NCBI RefSeq assembly: GCF_900116255.1
Contig: NZ_FPAI01000021.1
Span: forward strand, 1-47,123
DNA from: Halolactibacillus miurensis
GTDB taxonomy: Bacteria; Bacillota; Bacilli; Bacillales; Amphibacillaceae
Direction: 5' to 3'
DNA: 47,123 bases
The position numbers were made by a program, and so were the translations under genes. The notes under the pieces are model-generated. The model saw only the letters and a list, made by a program, of their open reading frames with translations, made no database searches and was not told the DNA's origin. Positions 1 through 7,103 of this stretch are shown here, piece by piece. How positions within the stretch are numbered: position 1 is the first letter of the stretch; every line of letters begins with the position of its first letter.

Positions 1-495
1 CGCAGATACGAACAGGCAAAGAAAGACGGCAAGCCGTTGCACGAAGCAAAAAATTATCAAAAGCAAAAAGTGAAAGTTGCCCGTATTCACGAAAAGATTA
101 AACATGCACGTACGGATTTTCTGCACAAACTCAGTACCGATATTGTCAAAAATCACGACATCATAGGTATTGAAGATTTGCAGGTGTCAAATATGATAAA
201 GAATCACAAGCTCGCAAGAGCGATTAGCGAAGTCAGTTGGTCAGAATTTCGTTCAATGCTTGAATATAAGGCAAAATGGTACGGAAAACAGGTGGTGCCA
301 GTAGGAAAAACCTTCCCTTCGACCCAACTATGTTCTTGCTGTGGCTACCGAAATAAAGACGTTAAGCATCTTGCTTTGCGTGAATGGAAATGTCCAACGT
401 GTCACACCCATCACGATAGAGATCTGAACGCAAGTAAAAATATTGAAGCTGAAGCGATAAGACTTCTAACCGAAGGGACTTCGGGGATAGCCTAA
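1..495 (+). CDS. tnpB: TnpB (IS200/IS605 family), C-terminal part, cut by window edge
   Basis: The reading frame is open from base 1 (it begins [10 protein letters not shown]), so the start lies outside the window and only about 164 C-terminal residues are seen. The visible part has the RuvC-like glutamate motif IGIEDLQ, a four-cysteine zinc ribbon (CSCC then CPTC) and the last RuvC aspartate in [10 protein letters not shown]. These mark it as TnpB, the RNA-guided nuclease of IS200/IS605-type elements, which cuts at the empty donor site and so favours element retention. The visible catalytic residues are intact. No tnpA is visible, but it could lie upstream. The element's right end follows directly and interrupts an opposite-strand gene. 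Confidence 0.93.
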   Translation, partial: RRYEQAKKDGKPLHEAKNYQKQKVKVARIHEKIKHARTDFLHKLSTDIVKNHDIIGIEDLQVSNMIKNHKLARAISEVSWSEFRSMLEYKAKWYGKQVVPVGKTFPSTQLCSCCGYRNKDVKHLALREWKCPTCHTHHDRDLNASKNIEAEAIRLLTEGTSGIA

Positions 496-576
496 TCCAT
501 AACTGACCGTTAGGTTGGTCTTCTTAGGAATCTCCATCTTCAAATTTCGTAAGAAATTAAGGTGGAGTAGTTCAAA
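471..576 (+). ncRNA. Right end of the tnpB element with putative reRNA/omega-RNA scaffold
   Basis: The 3' end of tnpB and the following 80 bases hold a small hairpin (CCGAAG/CTTCGG, 471-485). A terminal hairpin follows (CTCCATCTT at 532-540 against AAGGTGGAG at 559-567, with an inner AATTTC/GAAATT stem), then the end AGTAGTTCAA. In known TnpB systems the guide RNA scaffold spans this place and the guide is read from the flank just outside the right end. Here that would start at about 577 (ATAAGGATTT). The exact boundary is inferred. Confidence 0.6.
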
Positions 577-735
577 TAAGGATTTTTTTCTATCTACATT
601 TAGTGTAAAAAAAGCTACTAAGAAAAGAAGCGAAAGGGAGAAGAAAAGATCTGTCAGTGGAGATAGCAAGGTATAAATACTTATGTAAAGGACACTGATG
701 AGTAATGAACTTCCAAAAAGAAAATATGCTTTCAT
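577..735 (-). pseudogene. Small membrane protein gene truncated by the tnpB element
   Basis: On the minus strand an ATG at 735 follows GGAGA with good spacing and opens a very hydrophobic protein (MKAYFLFGSSLLISVLYIS, then a second membrane segment). After about 53 codons the frame runs into the right end of the tnpB element near 576 and continues as meaningless element sequence to a stop at 466. I read this as the 5' part of a two-helix membrane protein interrupted by the insertion. The native C-terminus is not seen in the window and the function is unknown. Confidence 0.6.
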
Positions 736-786
736 TTTATTTTCTCCATTTATTTGTCCTAAAGGCATCTTCAATGGTATCAGCTA

Positions 787-863
787 GTGAACTACTCCTA
801 CCACTTACCACCCTTACGGGTTGCTTGAAGAGGGAGACTTCTTTCGGAAGTGCGTTAAACCAA
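787..863. repeat. Remnant of an IS200/IS605-type terminal sequence
   Basis: Bases 831-860 (AGGGAGACTTCTT, then AAGTGCGTTAAAC) resemble the right ends of the two IscB elements (AAGGAGACTTCTT, then AAGTTCGTTRAAC at 28030-28057 and 45090-45117). The left part (GAACTACTCCTACC, 789 on) read on the other strand resembles the AGTAGTTCA end of tnpB elements. No transposase or guide nuclease gene is attached, so this is probably a decayed element end. Apart from this stretch, 736-900 shows nothing coding. Confidence 0.45.
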
Positions 864-902
864 ACCCTTTTAAAATATAAAATATACATCACACCTTTTT
901 GT

Positions 903-951
903 ATAGTCATAACTTAACATTTTTGACTATGAAACTAAAGTGTGATAGAAT
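903..951 (+). promoter_or_regulatory. Resolvase promoter overlapped by an inverted repeat (possible res site)
   Basis: TTGACT at 923-928 and TAGAAT at 946-951 are separated by exactly 17 bases, a strong sigma-A-type promoter. The -35 box is half of an inverted repeat, ATAGTCA (903-909) and TGACTAT (924-930). This arrangement suits a small serine recombinase binding its own res/operator and repressing itself. The promoter is seen directly. The res role is inferred. Confidence 0.7.
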
Positions 952-1000
952 CAGTATATAGAGTTTGGTCAAAACACTTAGTCAAAAGTGAGGTGATATT

Positions 1001-1588
1001 TTGGAGTATGGATATTGCAGAGTGTCAACGAATGGTCAATTTGCACATGGTTCATCTTTGCAAGCGCAAGAAGAAGCCGTTACAAAAGCTGGCGCAAAAA
1101 AAATCTACAAGGATGTTTATACTGGAACAAGCAAAGATCGACCAAATTTCCAAGAATTATTAAATGTTCTATCACAGGGAGATACATTAATTGTTACTAA
1201 GCTCGATCGCTTTGCTCGCTCAACTATTGAAGGAACAAAAATTATTAAAGAATTATTTGAAAAAGGGGTAACTGTAAAAATATTAAACCTTGGAACAATC
1301 GAAAACACTCCTAACGGGCGACTAATTTTTAATATTTTTATGAGCTTTGCAGAGTTTGAACGGGATATGATTATGGAACGAACACAAGAAGGAAAAGCCA
1401 TTGCTAAGCAGCGACCAGACTATAAAGAAGGGCGACCGAAAAAGTTTAAGAAAGCACAAATCCATCATGCACTAGATTTACTCGAGACGCATAGCTATAA
1501 ACAAGTTGAGGAGCTAACGGGAATTAGCGCAAGTACACTAACTAGAGCTAAACGAAAAAGAAAGCAAGAAATAAATAAATATAATTGA
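1001..1588 (+). CDS. Small serine recombinase (resolvase/invertase)
   Basis: A 195-aa protein with the serine recombinase fold: YCRVSTNGQ at the N-terminus carries the catalytic serine (Ser9), and KLDRFARS and the [14 protein letters not shown] helix match the resolvase catalytic core and E-helix. The C-terminal 50 residues form a helix-turn-helix ([18 protein letters not shown]). The length is typical for Tn3-type resolvases or plasmid multimer resolvases. The start is TTG at 1001, placed 7 bases after GAGGTGA. An upstream ORF in another frame lacks this support. It probably resolves plasmid dimers or transposon cointegrates at the adjacent inverted-repeat site. It is followed 28 bases later by the DUF6075-like gene, probably in one transcript. 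Confidence 0.93.
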   Translation: MEYGYCRVSTNGQFAHGSSLQAQEEAVTKAGAKKIYKDVYTGTSKDRPNFQELLNVLSQGDTLIVTKLDRFARSTIEGTKIIKELFEKGVTVKILNLGTIENTPNGRLIFNIFMSFAEFERDMIMERTQEGKAIAKQRPDYKEGRPKKFKKAQIHHALDLLETHSYKQVEELTGISASTLTRAKRKRKQEINKYN

Positions 1589-1616
1589 AAAACATACTAT
1601 CAAGGAGGGCACGTTG

Positions 1617-2096
1617 ATGTATTTTATCAATAATAGTCACGAAAAAAATTTTAATCATCTTACACAAATGGTTTTTAGAGCATCGAATGATGTTGAGTAC
1701 CAGGTACTTTCCTATGTTTTAGCATTACCTGAAGTTTATAATCGCTGTATTGAAGATCCGTTACTTCATGAATCACCATACGCATGGATTTATGATTATA
1801 AGGATGTTTCTTATACAGAAAAAGACGGTGACGAGTTAATAGAAGTATTCGACATAGAATATAAAACAGATAAAAAAGGCGTACCTGTTTATAGTGATGC
1901 ATACTCGGTACTACCTACAAGCTATAAAATCATATTAGACGTAGGCATAAATTTGTTTAATAATCGTGAGCAAGATTTCACGGTTATGGATGGCCTAGGC
2001 ACATGGGACGATAAGTTATTCAAAGTATTTCTTCAGCTCATTTTAATTAGAAAATCTACCCGTAACATGCCTGGTGTAAAAATAACCCTACACTAA
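1617..2096 (+). CDS. DUF6075-like hypothetical protein
   Basis: A 159-aa soluble protein. The opening YFINNSHEKNFNHL, the middle stretch on a short 'LSYVLALPEVYNR' helix, and the late 'LDVGINLFNNR' segment resemble the DUF6075 family of small Firmicute plasmid proteins as I remember it. No catalytic residues are apparent and the function is unknown. The ATG at 1617 lies 7 bases after AAGGAGGG; a TTG at 1614 is closer and less likely. It follows the resolvase gene in the same direction and ends before the terminator at 2172-2217. A short open stretch in the next frame (2085-2194, NDYHRVSISKLFNAPYIHS) could be a decayed or frameshifted tail. Confidence 0.6.
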   Translation: MYFINNSHEKNFNHLTQMVFRASNDVEYQVLSYVLALPEVYNRCIEDPLLHESPYAWIYDYKDVSYTEKDGDELIEVFDIEYKTDKKGVPVYSDAYSVLPTSYKIILDVGINLFNNREQDFTVMDGLGTWDDKLFKVFLQLILIRKSTRNMPGVKITLH

Positions 2097-2171
2097 AGAA
2101 CATATTCATGAAGGAAACGATTATCATAGGGTCTCAATTTCTAAACTATTTAATGCACCTTATATTCACTC

Positions 2172-2217
2172 AGAAGATAGAAAAGACCTTGAATAAAAGC
2201 CTTTCTATCTTCTTTTT
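2172..2217 (+). terminator. Rho-independent terminator after the resolvase/DUF6075 pair
   Basis: AGAAGATAGAAAAG at 2172-2185 pairs with CTTTCTATCTTCT at 2201-2213, followed by TTTTT. It lies between convergent genes and suits the plus-strand transcript. Confidence 0.75.
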
Positions 2218-2219
2218 AA

Positions 2220-2750
2220 TTAGATGGTAGATAAGAAATCTTCATAGGTTAAGTAGTATGAAGTTAAAGAAGAGCCTTCTTTAATGTGCATATAAATAGC
2301 CCATAAACGTAATGCGCTTTCTTCAGATAATTTATTATATATAATCTGTTCTTGTTCTGAATCAATATATCCTAAATCATATAAATCAAAACAATTATTA
2401 AGTGATTCGCAGAGTTCCTCTAGCGATTGGTATTTATTTATGATATTTCCTAACATTTTTTCTTTGTCAAAAATATTAATAGCCTGGCTCGCATTCTCAT
2501 GCTTTTCATATCCGATATTGTCAAATAAAAATTTAATAATAGCTATCTCTTCATCTCCGTAGATTGTTTTAAATGTACACTGTTTGTTTGTTCTACAACC
2601 GATTTCCACATCTACATCTGTTTCCTCTAATAAAATTTCTAAACAGGTGTCAACGTTATCAGCTTGTATCACTGTTATGATTTCCTCGCTTTGTGTTTTA
2701 AGAATGAAATTTTGTTCTTCTTTCTCTAGAAAATAAATGGTTTTTGTCAT
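2220..2750 (-). CDS. Hypothetical acidic protein
   Basis: A 176-aa acidic protein without membrane segments or recognised motifs. It begins MTKTIYFLEKEEQNFILKTQ and ends LTSYYLTYEDFLSTI. Two cysteines fall in a GCRTNKQCTF stretch. The start ATG at 2750 is preceded by AAGGAGG at 8-9 bases, so translation is credible. It stands alone on the minus strand, converging on the resolvase operon, with the structured non-coding block 2751-3272 immediately upstream. I do not recognise the family. Confidence 0.65.
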   Translation of the reverse strand: MTKTIYFLEKEEQNFILKTQSEEIITVIQADNVDTCLEILLEETDVDVEIGCRTNKQCTFKTIYGDEEIAIIKFLFDNIGYEKHENASQAINIFDKEKMLGNIINKYQSLEELCESLNNCFDLYDLGYIDSEQEQIIYNKLSEESALRLWAIYMHIKEGSSLTSYYLTYEDFLSTI

Positions 2751-2933
2751 GCTTTTTCCTCCTTGATTTTTCGTTTGTCATGCCCCTGAAACGAAATGTG
2801 TTCCCGAAAAGGGGAGTATTTTTCCCTTTTGCATGATGAAATCTAAAACCAGCATAAAAAATTGTCAATATGACCATGAAATACCGGAACATCGTGAGGA
2901 TATGTCGTGAAAGCTTATTGATGGTTTTTTCAA

Positions 2934-2989
2934 GAACTTTGGGGATCGGCGGAAAGGTTCGGGTGCCCTGCCGCCTAGCCCCTTAGTTC
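2934..2989. repeat. 56-base nested GC-rich hairpin
   Basis: Four stems nest about one axis: GAACT/AGTTC, GGGG/CCCC, GGCGG/CCGCC and GGG/CCC, separated by small symmetric internal loops (tt/tt, atc/tag). The core is strongly GC-rich within AT-rich surroundings. The pairing is seen directly. Whether it acts as DNA or RNA is unknown. Confidence 0.8.
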
Positions 2990-3034
2990 GCCTGGTGTGT
3001 TTTACGATTCAGGGGCAAAAGGAAAAATACGCAA

Positions 3035-3059
3035 TAAAAAAAGCAAGCGTATGCTTGCT
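3035..3059 (-). terminator. Minus-strand rho-independent terminator
   Basis: AGCAAGC (3042-3048), a four-base loop and GCTTGCT (3053-3059), followed on the minus strand by a run of seven T. It would end transcription coming from the 3273-3908 gene. Confidence 0.7.
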
Positions 3060-3272
3060 ATCCGTACGGAGGGGTCTATGGTATATAAGGGTTTTGTTGT
3101 CGGATATCCGTCAATAAATCATCAGGAATCTAGAAGAAATTAAGAAACGATTGGGGTTTCTTTAATTCTTCTGATTATCGAGGATTTTAGGGAAGAGCGA
3201 GACAGTTAGTGCCTGTCCGCAGCTGATCTTTAGCTGCTTACAGACACTTGCTGGACCTTCAGGCTACCCAAC

Positions 3273-3908
3273 TTAAGAATCAATATCTAATGCCTTCTCA
3301 CTATCGTCTAATATTATTCGTCCAATTTCAAAAATAGCGGCCATTTCAACAGACCTAACAGGAGCGAGCTTGGTAGAACTTTTCTTGTCAAAAAAATACA
3401 CACCATCGGTAAATATCTCATTATATATTGGCGTTAAATCTAAACAACTTGTTACCTTAAATGGCGATTCATTAGTTATGATATTAATCGAGGACGAGTG
3501 ATAACCATTTTCTATCACAGCAATGTTTAAAGGCTTTATCAAGCACACTTTATGATTAATTGGTTGATGCTCCCATTTATTCCCGACAGCTTCTCCAATT
3601 TCTTTAAAAGCATCAATCATCCTTTGTTTATTCCAGGGAAAAGAAAATACCAGGGTTTCACTAGGTGATATAAATGAATTATCATCTCTACGATCTTGTA
3701 TATTTACTATTTCATAACCAGAATCAGAAAGCTTATGAAAATAATAGTTGCATTTATTTGTATCAAAGAACAAGTCCATAATGCTATTATTCGAATTAAT
3801 TTGGTACCCCGTTTTCTTTATAATATTATTTATCAACTCAAATTGATGAACTCTACCTAAAGAATAAATGACATCTTTAATTCTATTCTCTGCCTTCTCT
3901 CGTTTCAA
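3273..3908 (-). CDS. Hypothetical protein
   Basis: About 211 aa, soluble, no recognised motif. It begins MKREKAENRIKDVIYSLGRV and contains SFPWNKQRMIDAFKEIGEAV and a late 'VRSVEMAAIFEIGRIIL' helix. The TTG at 3908 has no good ribosome binding site. The frame is open about 17 codons further up to a stop at 3961, and AGTGAG lies near 3930, so the true start may be upstream or translation may be coupled to the gene ending at 3943. It lies at the end of a minus-strand run with the 74-aa gene. Function unknown. Confidence 0.55.
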   Translation of the reverse strand: MKREKAENRIKDVIYSLGRVHQFELINNIIKKTGYQINSNNSIMDLFFDTNKCNYYFHKLSDSGYEIVNIQDRRDDNSFISPSETLVFSFPWNKQRMIDAFKEIGEAVGNKWEHQPINHKVCLIKPLNIAVIENGYHSSSINIITNESPFKVTSCLDLTPIYNEIFTDGVYFFDKKSSTKLAPVRSVEMAAIFEIGRIILDDSEKALDIDS

Positions 3909-3942
3909 CTGATTAACAAATGATAAAATCTCACTAAATTCA

Positions 3943-4167
3943 TTATTTTAAAGTTGAACAATCTAATATTAAAAGTTCACTTACATCAATCCCTATTTCG
4001 TCGCATATTTGTTTGGCATTAGCATATTGCATTTTCCCATCAGGATTTGTTATTTGATTTTTCACCCACCGATTAAGTCCTGTATGAATGCCCTTAGTTT
4101 TATCATTTAATTTTATAGCAAATTCTTTATTTACCGGATATAATCCTTCAGGTTGTTTTTTAGCCAT
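3943..4167 (-). CDS. Small hypothetical protein, possibly DNA-binding
   Basis: A 74-aa basic protein, MAKKQPEGLYPVNKEFAIKL onward, with a C-terminal helix-turn-helix-like stretch (YANAKQICDEIGIDVSEL). The start at 4167 is chosen because GGAGGTAG sits at ideal spacing; the longer frame to 4206 has no such site. It sits upstream of the 211-aa hypothetical gene and downstream of a strong terminator. The DNA-binding idea rests only on the helix pattern. Confidence 0.6.
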   Translation of the reverse strand: MAKKQPEGLYPVNKEFAIKLNDKTKGIHTGLNRWVKNQITNPDGKMQYANAKQICDEIGIDVSELLILDCSTLK

Positions 4168-4230
4168 TTTTTCTACCTCCATTTTTCGATATATATTAAT
4201 TTCCAATAATGTATTTCTATTTTACCATAG

Positions 4231-4288
4231 TAAAAAAAAGAAGACACGCTATCCATTTCAAATTAAGATAGATAGCGTGTCTGTTTTA
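4231..4288 (-). terminator. Strong intrinsic terminator
   Basis: AGACACGCTATC at 4242-4253 pairs with GATAGCGTGTCT at 4271-4282. On the minus strand it is followed by an eight-base T tract (A run at 4232-4239), and on the plus strand by TGTTTT. It mainly ends the minus transcript from the 4286-4474 gene and probably from the PIN/ImmA pair. Confidence 0.8.
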
Positions 4289-4474
4289 AACTTCATTATT
4301 TGTTTTCCGGTACAAAGCAACATATTTGTTGCTTCCAATTTCACCATACCCTAAAACTTCATCGTCTAATGATTTATGGCGATCACTTGTTAAACTATTT
4401 ACTGTCTGCCATTCTACTTGATCCATGATTGGCTTTTCACTTGCTTCAATTTCATATAAATAATATTCTCTCAT
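4286..4474 (-). CDS. Small hypothetical protein
   Basis: A 62-aa acidic protein (MREYYLYEIEASEKPIMDQV onward, ending YVALYRKTNNEV). AAAGGTAG lies about 12 bases before the ATG, which is acceptable. It follows the PIN-domain gene by 60 bases in the same direction and ends at a strong terminator, so it is probably the last gene of the ImmA-PIN transcript. No family recognised. Confidence 0.5.
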   Translation of the reverse strand: MREYYLYEIEASEKPIMDQVEWQTVNSLTSDRHKSLDDEVLGYGEIGSNKYVALYRKTNNEV

Positions 4475-4537
4475 TGGAAGACTCTACCTTTCTAATTCTG
4501 TACTGATGAAACTTAAAAGAGGTATAGAAAGACCTTT

Positions 4538-5074
4538 TTATATTGTACATTTTACTTCTCTCATTAAATCATATAAATTAATGCACTCTACATTTAAGTC
4601 TTTACAAACATCTGGTATTCTCGGTTCTTTACTTGTTGGATTATTTGCATTTAAATTCCGGTTTGATTCCTCCATTGTGACAATGGTATAGTCATTAGCT
4701 TTAGCTATTGCTATCAACCATGGATCAGCTTTTTGATTATCTGCCCATTCATGAAAACTTTTTTCTGTATAAAATGGTGAACTAGCTATATGTCTTAATA
4801 CATTTTGATATTCTATTAATATATCATCGTCACTATTCGGATGAATTATTTTTCCTTTATCCAAACAATTGTTTTCCACCCAAACTTGCAACTCATCTTT
4901 GGGTTTGTGTTTATCTTTAACATGACAAAGTTCATCTCTAACCCTGTCTACTAATAATATCGATTGATCATAAGTCTGTTTAAACCATCCCCAAAAAGAC
5001 GGAACTAAATCAAATTGATAAAATGTTCTATATGGTGATATCAAGCTATTACTATCCACTAGATATGTTTTCAT
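4538..5074 (-). CDS. PIN-domain protein, DUF4411 type (putative toxin)
   Basis: A 178-aa protein opening with MKTYLVDSNSLISPYRTFYQ, the first acidic PIN position (D7), followed by the DUF4411 hallmark FDLVPSFWGWF. A second acidic cluster falls in NQKADPWLIAIAKANDYTIVTMEE. PIN domains are Mg-dependent ribonucleases that commonly act as toxins. The start overlaps the stop of the ImmA-like gene by four bases (ATGA), with GGAGGG upstream, so the two are translationally coupled. DUF4411 next to an ImmA/IrrE protein is a recurrent pairing thought to be a toxin-antitoxin-like module. The toxin role is inferred from family and context. Confidence 0.85.
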   Translation of the reverse strand: MKTYLVDSNSLISPYRTFYQFDLVPSFWGWFKQTYDQSILLVDRVRDELCHVKDKHKPKDELQVWVENNCLDKGKIIHPNSDDDILIEYQNVLRHIASSPFYTEKSFHEWADNQKADPWLIAIAKANDYTIVTMEESNRNLNANNPTSKEPRIPDVCKDLNVECINLYDLMREVKCTI

Positions 5075-6237
5075 TGTCCGCCCTCCATATGTCGTACTAA
5101 CTTATCGTATGTGTTGCCTTTAGCACCTAAGAGCTCATAAGCTTCTGTGTATAATATTTTACCTTCTTTTGCTCTTCTATCAACTGATCGCACAAAGTTA
5201 ATATCCATTCTAGAACCCTGTGTACGATAATAATCTCCACCAGACTTCTTTGATTTTTTTTCTTCTTTTAGCATATTTTCATTAATTTCTTCTAATAGCA
5301 AGGGGTATAACTCATTAAAAATCTTCGGTGATATCAACTCTTCTTGTTTCATCTTAATACATACTACCAAGTCACTAACATTAAATTTGTCTGATATATT
5401 CTTTAAATTTTCATATGGGGTAAGGTTGTGATCAAAAATGTTTACTAGTAAATCTAAAGGAAGCAACATTTCTGCTGACACTCTATTACAAAACCTTTCT
5501 AATTCTGCATTTTCAAATTCTTGATCTCTTTTAAATCTATCATTGTACAACTCGTCCAATCCTAACCATATATGAACTAATTCATGGCACACAGAGAATA
5601 TTTTACCGTTCTCACTATCTTTAGAATTTAGAAAAATGAGAGGTGCATATTTATCAATCAATACAAATGCCCTAAATTCAGAAACATCTAATGATCGATG
5701 AGTATTATTTCCCGCGATTCCATTTTGCATCAGTATAACACCTATATTACTTACTGCTTCTCTTAAGATATTAAAAGTATCTTTATTCTTTTTGTTCCAA
5801 CCCTTTTCTAAGTTCAACTTCTCAATAATATCTTTAGAGACTTTTCTAAAATCATCTTCTAAAGTCTTACATCCAACAAAAGGTAGCGGTGAAAAACCAT
5901 CTTCAACTAAAACTTCCTTCATGAAGTTTTGTCTCTTTTCCATGCTTCTAATAGTATCTACTAATTCTCTGCTTGGGTTCTCATTTTCTAAATTATTTAT
6001 TGTTCTATATTTCAACAATTTAATATCTTCTTTGGGTGGTGTTTCAAGAATAAAATAGCCAAAAGGAATACGTAGCTCCTTACTTAGTTTATTCAAATCG
6101 GTTACACTCAGTTTGCTTTCGATTGTAGACCATTCCCGTATTTTTGAAAACTTTTCAGATATATTTTCTACGCTTTTTCCTGAAGCATGGATTGCCCATC
6201 GAATAACACTTGGATTAACACTAATACCCTTAGCCAT
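5071..6237 (-). CDS. ImmA/IrrE family metallopeptidase with N-terminal HTH-like region
   Basis: A 388-aa protein. Residues 1-75 form a helical XRE-like region (VIRWAIHASGKSVENISEKF). The zinc peptidase motif HELVH (His218-His222) lies in a CHELVHIWLG context, with a downstream NRVSAEMLLP helix that supplies the distal glutamate in this family. ImmA-type peptidases cleave repressors or antitoxins. The ATG at 6237 is chosen over 6258 because GAGGGAGGG precedes it at good spacing. The stop overlaps the PIN gene start. The region upstream (6238-6375) carries AT-rich TAGTAAAATA/CAGTAAG-like repeats that may be its operator. Antitoxin or regulator of the PIN protein is the likely role. Confidence 0.87.
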   Translation of the reverse strand: MAKGISVNPSVIRWAIHASGKSVENISEKFSKIREWSTIESKLSVTDLNKLSKELRIPFGYFILETPPKEDIKLLKYRTINNLENENPSRELVDTIRSMEKRQNFMKEVLVEDGFSPLPFVGCKTLEDDFRKVSKDIIEKLNLEKGWNKKNKDTFNILREAVSNIGVILMQNGIAGNNTHRSLDVSEFRAFVLIDKYAPLIFLNSKDSENGKIFSVCHELVHIWLGLDELYNDRFKRDQEFENAELERFCNRVSAEMLLPLDLLVNIFDHNLTPYENLKNISDKFNVSDLVVCIKMKQEELISPKIFNELYPLLLEEINENMLKEEKKSKKSGGDYYRTQGSRMDINFVRSVDRRAKEGKILYTEAYELLGAKGNTYDKLVRHMEGGQ

Positions 6238-6375
6238 TTTTTTCCCTCCCTCATACAATCAAAGTTTATCATAGTAATAAAATTGGAGCTATTTATTAAA
6301 GCGGAATATAGTAAAATACAGTAAGTTTATTGCTTTTTAACTTACTATTTCCTAAAACTATTTATTTAAAACACC
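6238..6375. promoter_or_regulatory. AT-rich intergenic region with repeated TAGTAA-like motifs
   Basis: The 138 bases between the Fic gene and the ImmA-like gene hold several variants of TAGTAA/TTACTA (about 6272, 6308, 6322 and 6342), including AGTAAAATACAGTAAG. The same motif, TAGTAAAA, appears at 4229 before the 74-aa gene. They could be binding sites for the ImmA-like HTH region. No clear terminator is seen for the fic transcript. Confidence 0.3.
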
Positions 6376-7101
6376 CTATCTTTCATATTCATCATCAAGC
6401 TCTTTTATTTGTGCTTTTTCTTTATTATTAAATCGTTGCATTCTTTGAGCTTCATCACAAATCAGCTCATAAGAAAACTTAGTTATGCCATCAATATCTT
6501 GTTTTGCCAAGTAGTTAACATAAGTCGCTTTATCCTTTGCTTGAATGATTAATGGTGGCAAGTCATGCTGCATTAACGAGTAATTCATCAACATCCGGCC
6601 AGTTCTTCCGTTACCATCTGAAAATGGATGAATACGCTCAAATTGAATGTGGAAGTCCATAACCACTCTTAAAAGGTCTATATCTTTACTTGTACCTTCT
6701 AACTGATAATTGAGATTATCAATCCATTGCTGCATTAAGATAGGTGTTTCCTGGGGGGATGCGGTTAGAAAGTCAGCCCCTTGAATCGCATTTTCACTTG
6801 TTTTGAATTGGCCCTTATCAACGAGTAATCGATCCATAAGTTTTTCATGAATATCCTTTAAGACAGAAAGGTTTAACGGTTGTTTATCTCGTAACTGGTC
6901 AATGACATAAGCAAAAGCATCTCGATGATTTTCTATCTCAAAAAATTCACGTCTACTATAACCACCCGGTAACGTATCATGTAAAATAATAGACACTGTA
7001 TCAGGTAACGTTACCGTATTACCCTCGATTGCTGATGAGTGATGGGCTAAACGTACGAGCACATCTTGAAAATACTCTTCTAATTGGAATTTATTCAGCA
7101 T
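6376..7101 (-). CDS. fic: Fic family protein (putative AMP transferase) with built-in inhibitory motif
   Basis: A 241-aa protein with the full Fic core HPFSDGNGRTGR (His158 at the active site, Arg at both anion-binding positions). An N-terminal SSAIEG motif (residues 22-27) fits the S/TxxxE(G/N) inhibitory helix. That makes it a class II Fic enzyme, which transfers AMP, or sometimes another phosphate-linked group, from a nucleotide to hydroxyl groups and is self-inhibited. It begins two bases after the stop of the ArdC-like gene, with AAAGGA upstream, so it belongs to the relaxase operon. Fic genes are frequent in mobilisation regions. The target is not predictable. Confidence 0.93.
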   Translation of the reverse strand: MLNKFQLEEYFQDVLVRLAHHSSAIEGNTVTLPDTVSIILHDTLPGGYSRREFFEIENHRDAFAYVIDQLRDKQPLNLSVLKDIHEKLMDRLLVDKGQFKTSENAIQGADFLTASPQETPILMQQWIDNLNYQLEGTSKDIDLLRVVMDFHIQFERIHPFSDGNGRTGRMLMNYSLMQHDLPPLIIQAKDKATYVNYLAKQDIDGITKFSYELICDEAQRMQRFNNKEKAQIKELDDEYER

Positions 7102-7103
7102 GA

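Larger units (their letters stand above)
2751..3272. other. Non-coding block rich in hairpins and palindromes
   Basis: No convincing gene lies in these 520 bases. They hold: an imperfect inverted repeat (TGCCCCTGAA 2781-2790 with TTCAGGGGCA 3008-3017, and GTATTTTTCCC at 2816 with its complement at 3015-3030); a GC-rich four-tier hairpin (2934-2989); a minus-strand terminator (3035-3059); two perfect 10-bp palindromes (TCCGTACGGA 3061-3070 and CGGATATCCG 3101-3110); and a long hairpin (3132-3172). Smaller stem-loops follow at GACAG/CTGTC and CAGCT/AGCTG (about 3200-3240). It could be a replication or single-strand origin, a non-coding RNA gene or a non-autonomous mobile element. Confidence 0.55.

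Noticed and set aside
942-1200. ORFs overlapping the start of the resolvase gene
   Set aside because: They are frame shadows; the resolvase frame carries the catalytic motif and a good ribosome binding site.
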